This document shows, piece after piece, positions 63,333 to 64,000 of a stretch of DNA of 64,000 bases. How positions within the stretch are numbered: position 1 is the stretch's first letter; every line of letters starts with the position of its first letter. The position numbers and the translations under genes were made by a program. Origin of the DNA: Phenylobacterium sp. LH3H17. Its GTDB lineage: Bacteria; Pseudomonadota; Alphaproteobacteria; Caulobacterales; Caulobacteraceae. Under the pieces are notes generated by a model. The model was given only the letters and a program-made list of their open reading frames with translations, searched no databases and was not told the origin of the DNA. Location of the stretch: assembly GCF_024298925.1 (NCBI RefSeq), contig NZ_CP101283.1, positions 744,001 to 808,000 on the forward strand, read 5' to 3'.

Positions 63333-64000
63333 CATGCCGACTGGCAGAGGCACGACGCCGCGCGCGTCCGCGAATCCCTTCGACGTCTACTATCGGGCCG
63401 CCGTTGAGGGGCTCGAAGTTGGGCGGCACAAGATAGCCGAGGTCCGACAGGAAGCCGTTAGACGCGGCTCGGATCTCGGAAGGGAGCTCGCCGCGCTTTC
63501 ACCGCGAGCCTTGAAGGTTCTTGACGACGTTCGCACGCAGCGGAAGACTGCGGCCGTTCCCCCGAAGGCCAGGGCGGGCGCGGCGTCGGTTCGGCCCCGT
63601 CCCCGGCCAGTGATTGCTGGTGCTGAACCGGCGCCGAGAGGGACGCCAGCGCCGCCGGCCCGTACTGACTGGAACGCGAAGCTTGGCGCGGGCTTAAATG
63701 GCGCGGTGGACGCCGCGACCTTAGGTATAGCCAACCATACGACAGCAGCCGTCAACGCGCTGTCGGGCGACGGCGGAGACCGGTGGGTCGACCGCTACCA
63801 CGCCAACCTCGCTCGCGAGGACGCGCGCGATCGATATGACGCTGAACACCATCGCGGCGCGCGGGTCGCCGGCGAGATAATCGGAACCGTTGGATCGATC
63901 GCTGCGACGGGGGGCCTTGGCGGTCTGGCTCAAGGCGGTGTTCGCGGCGTCCAGCTTGGCGCCCGTCTGCTACCGAGCGCGCTTCGCATTGCGCCCCCAG
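63333..64000 (+). CDS. N-terminal part of a large toxin- or virion-like protein (cut by window edge)
   Basis: The frame starts at an ATG with GGAG upstream and runs open for 222 codons to the window end. The sequence is basic and low-complexity at first (PTGRGTTPRASANPFDVYYR ... RPRPRPVIAG), then LGAGLNGAVDAATLGIANHTTAAVNAL, DRYHANLAREDARDRYDAEHHRGARVAGEIIGTVGSIAATGGLGG and a glycine-rich hydrophobic end. This pattern (a 'NGAVDAATLG' helix, an 'ARxxxRYD' charged segment, a 'GxxxGxxG' hydrophobic region) resembles the N-terminal parts of polymorphic toxins or large phage structural proteins. The function cannot be told without the C-terminus. G+C content is lower than average. Confidence 0.55.

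Overview
The window is high-GC DNA (about two-thirds to 70% G+C by eye) and reads as the chromosome of an alphaproteobacterium of the family Caulobacteraceae, probably Caulobacter or Phenylobacterium. The main evidence is the first 8.4 kb. On the minus strand it carries mcp - cheX(STAS) - cheY - cheA - cheW - cheR - cheB - cheY - cheD - cheU(partial), which is the order I know from the Caulobacter crescentus mcpA-che cluster. TonB receptors, Tat-exported oxidoreductases, an arylsulfatase and several acyl-CoA degradation modules fit a free-living oligotroph. I see no rRNA, tRNA, CRISPR array or transposase.

Layout. 0-8.4 kb: one chemotaxis operon with almost every gene overlapping the next. 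8.9-16.2 kb: a pair of acyl-CoA dehydrogenases, a GNAT protein, a Tat-exported type B carboxylesterase, a nitronate monooxygenase-like flavoprotein behind a PsrA-like palindrome, two copies of an intergenic repeat, and a small unknown gene divergent from a WYL regulator. 16.2-23.0 kb: a periplasmic molybdenum hydroxylase (large and 2Fe-2S subunits), a six-hairpin glycosidase-like protein, a class C beta-lactamase-fold hydrolase and an MFS transporter. 23.2-27.8 kb: a bacterial avidin, L-serine deaminase, a D-threonine aldolase/D-serine dehydratase family enzyme, an inverted third copy of the intergenic repeat and glutathione-dependent formaldehyde dehydrogenase. 27.9-33.0 kb: a compact divergent locus of three unfamiliar enzymes (alpha/beta hydrolase, thermolysin-like zinc peptidase, ComEC-type metallo-beta-lactamase).

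33.0-39.1 kb: a leucine-degradation operon (isovaleryl-CoA dehydrogenase, methylcrotonyl-CoA carboxylase beta and alpha) divergent from a LysR regulator, plus a GNAT protein. 39.1-45.7 kb: a membrane-bound winged-helix/TolB-propeller regulator, an ArsR regulator, a large TonB-dependent receptor with a strong terminator, and a small membrane protein. 46.1-47.8 kb: a compact RiPP-type operon with an 83-residue peptide carrying one Cys-Asn-Cys motif, a DUF692 multinuclear iron oxidase and a small partner protein. 47.8-53.2 kb: a PilZ protein, a class A penicillin-binding protein, an arylsulfatase and its TetR regulator with a clear operator. 53.2-59.1 kb: an ScfR-type regulator divergent from a propionyl-CoA carboxylase operon in which two MerR genes alternate with the two subunits. 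59.1-64 kb: 3-hydroxybutyrate dehydrogenase, a patatin phospholipase, a class V aminotransferase, an orphan membrane protein and the start of a large toxin- or virion-like protein cut by the window edge.

The most interesting items are (1) the DUF692 operon with a CxC peptide that does not match the precursor types I know, (2) an avidin with nearly every biotin-contact residue but no signal peptide, in a window with two biotin-dependent carboxylase operons, (3) the hydrolase/peptidase/metallo-beta-lactamase locus, which I cannot assign to a described system, and (4) a roughly 140-bp intergenic repeat family. All functional calls come from reading translated motifs; nothing was searched against a database.
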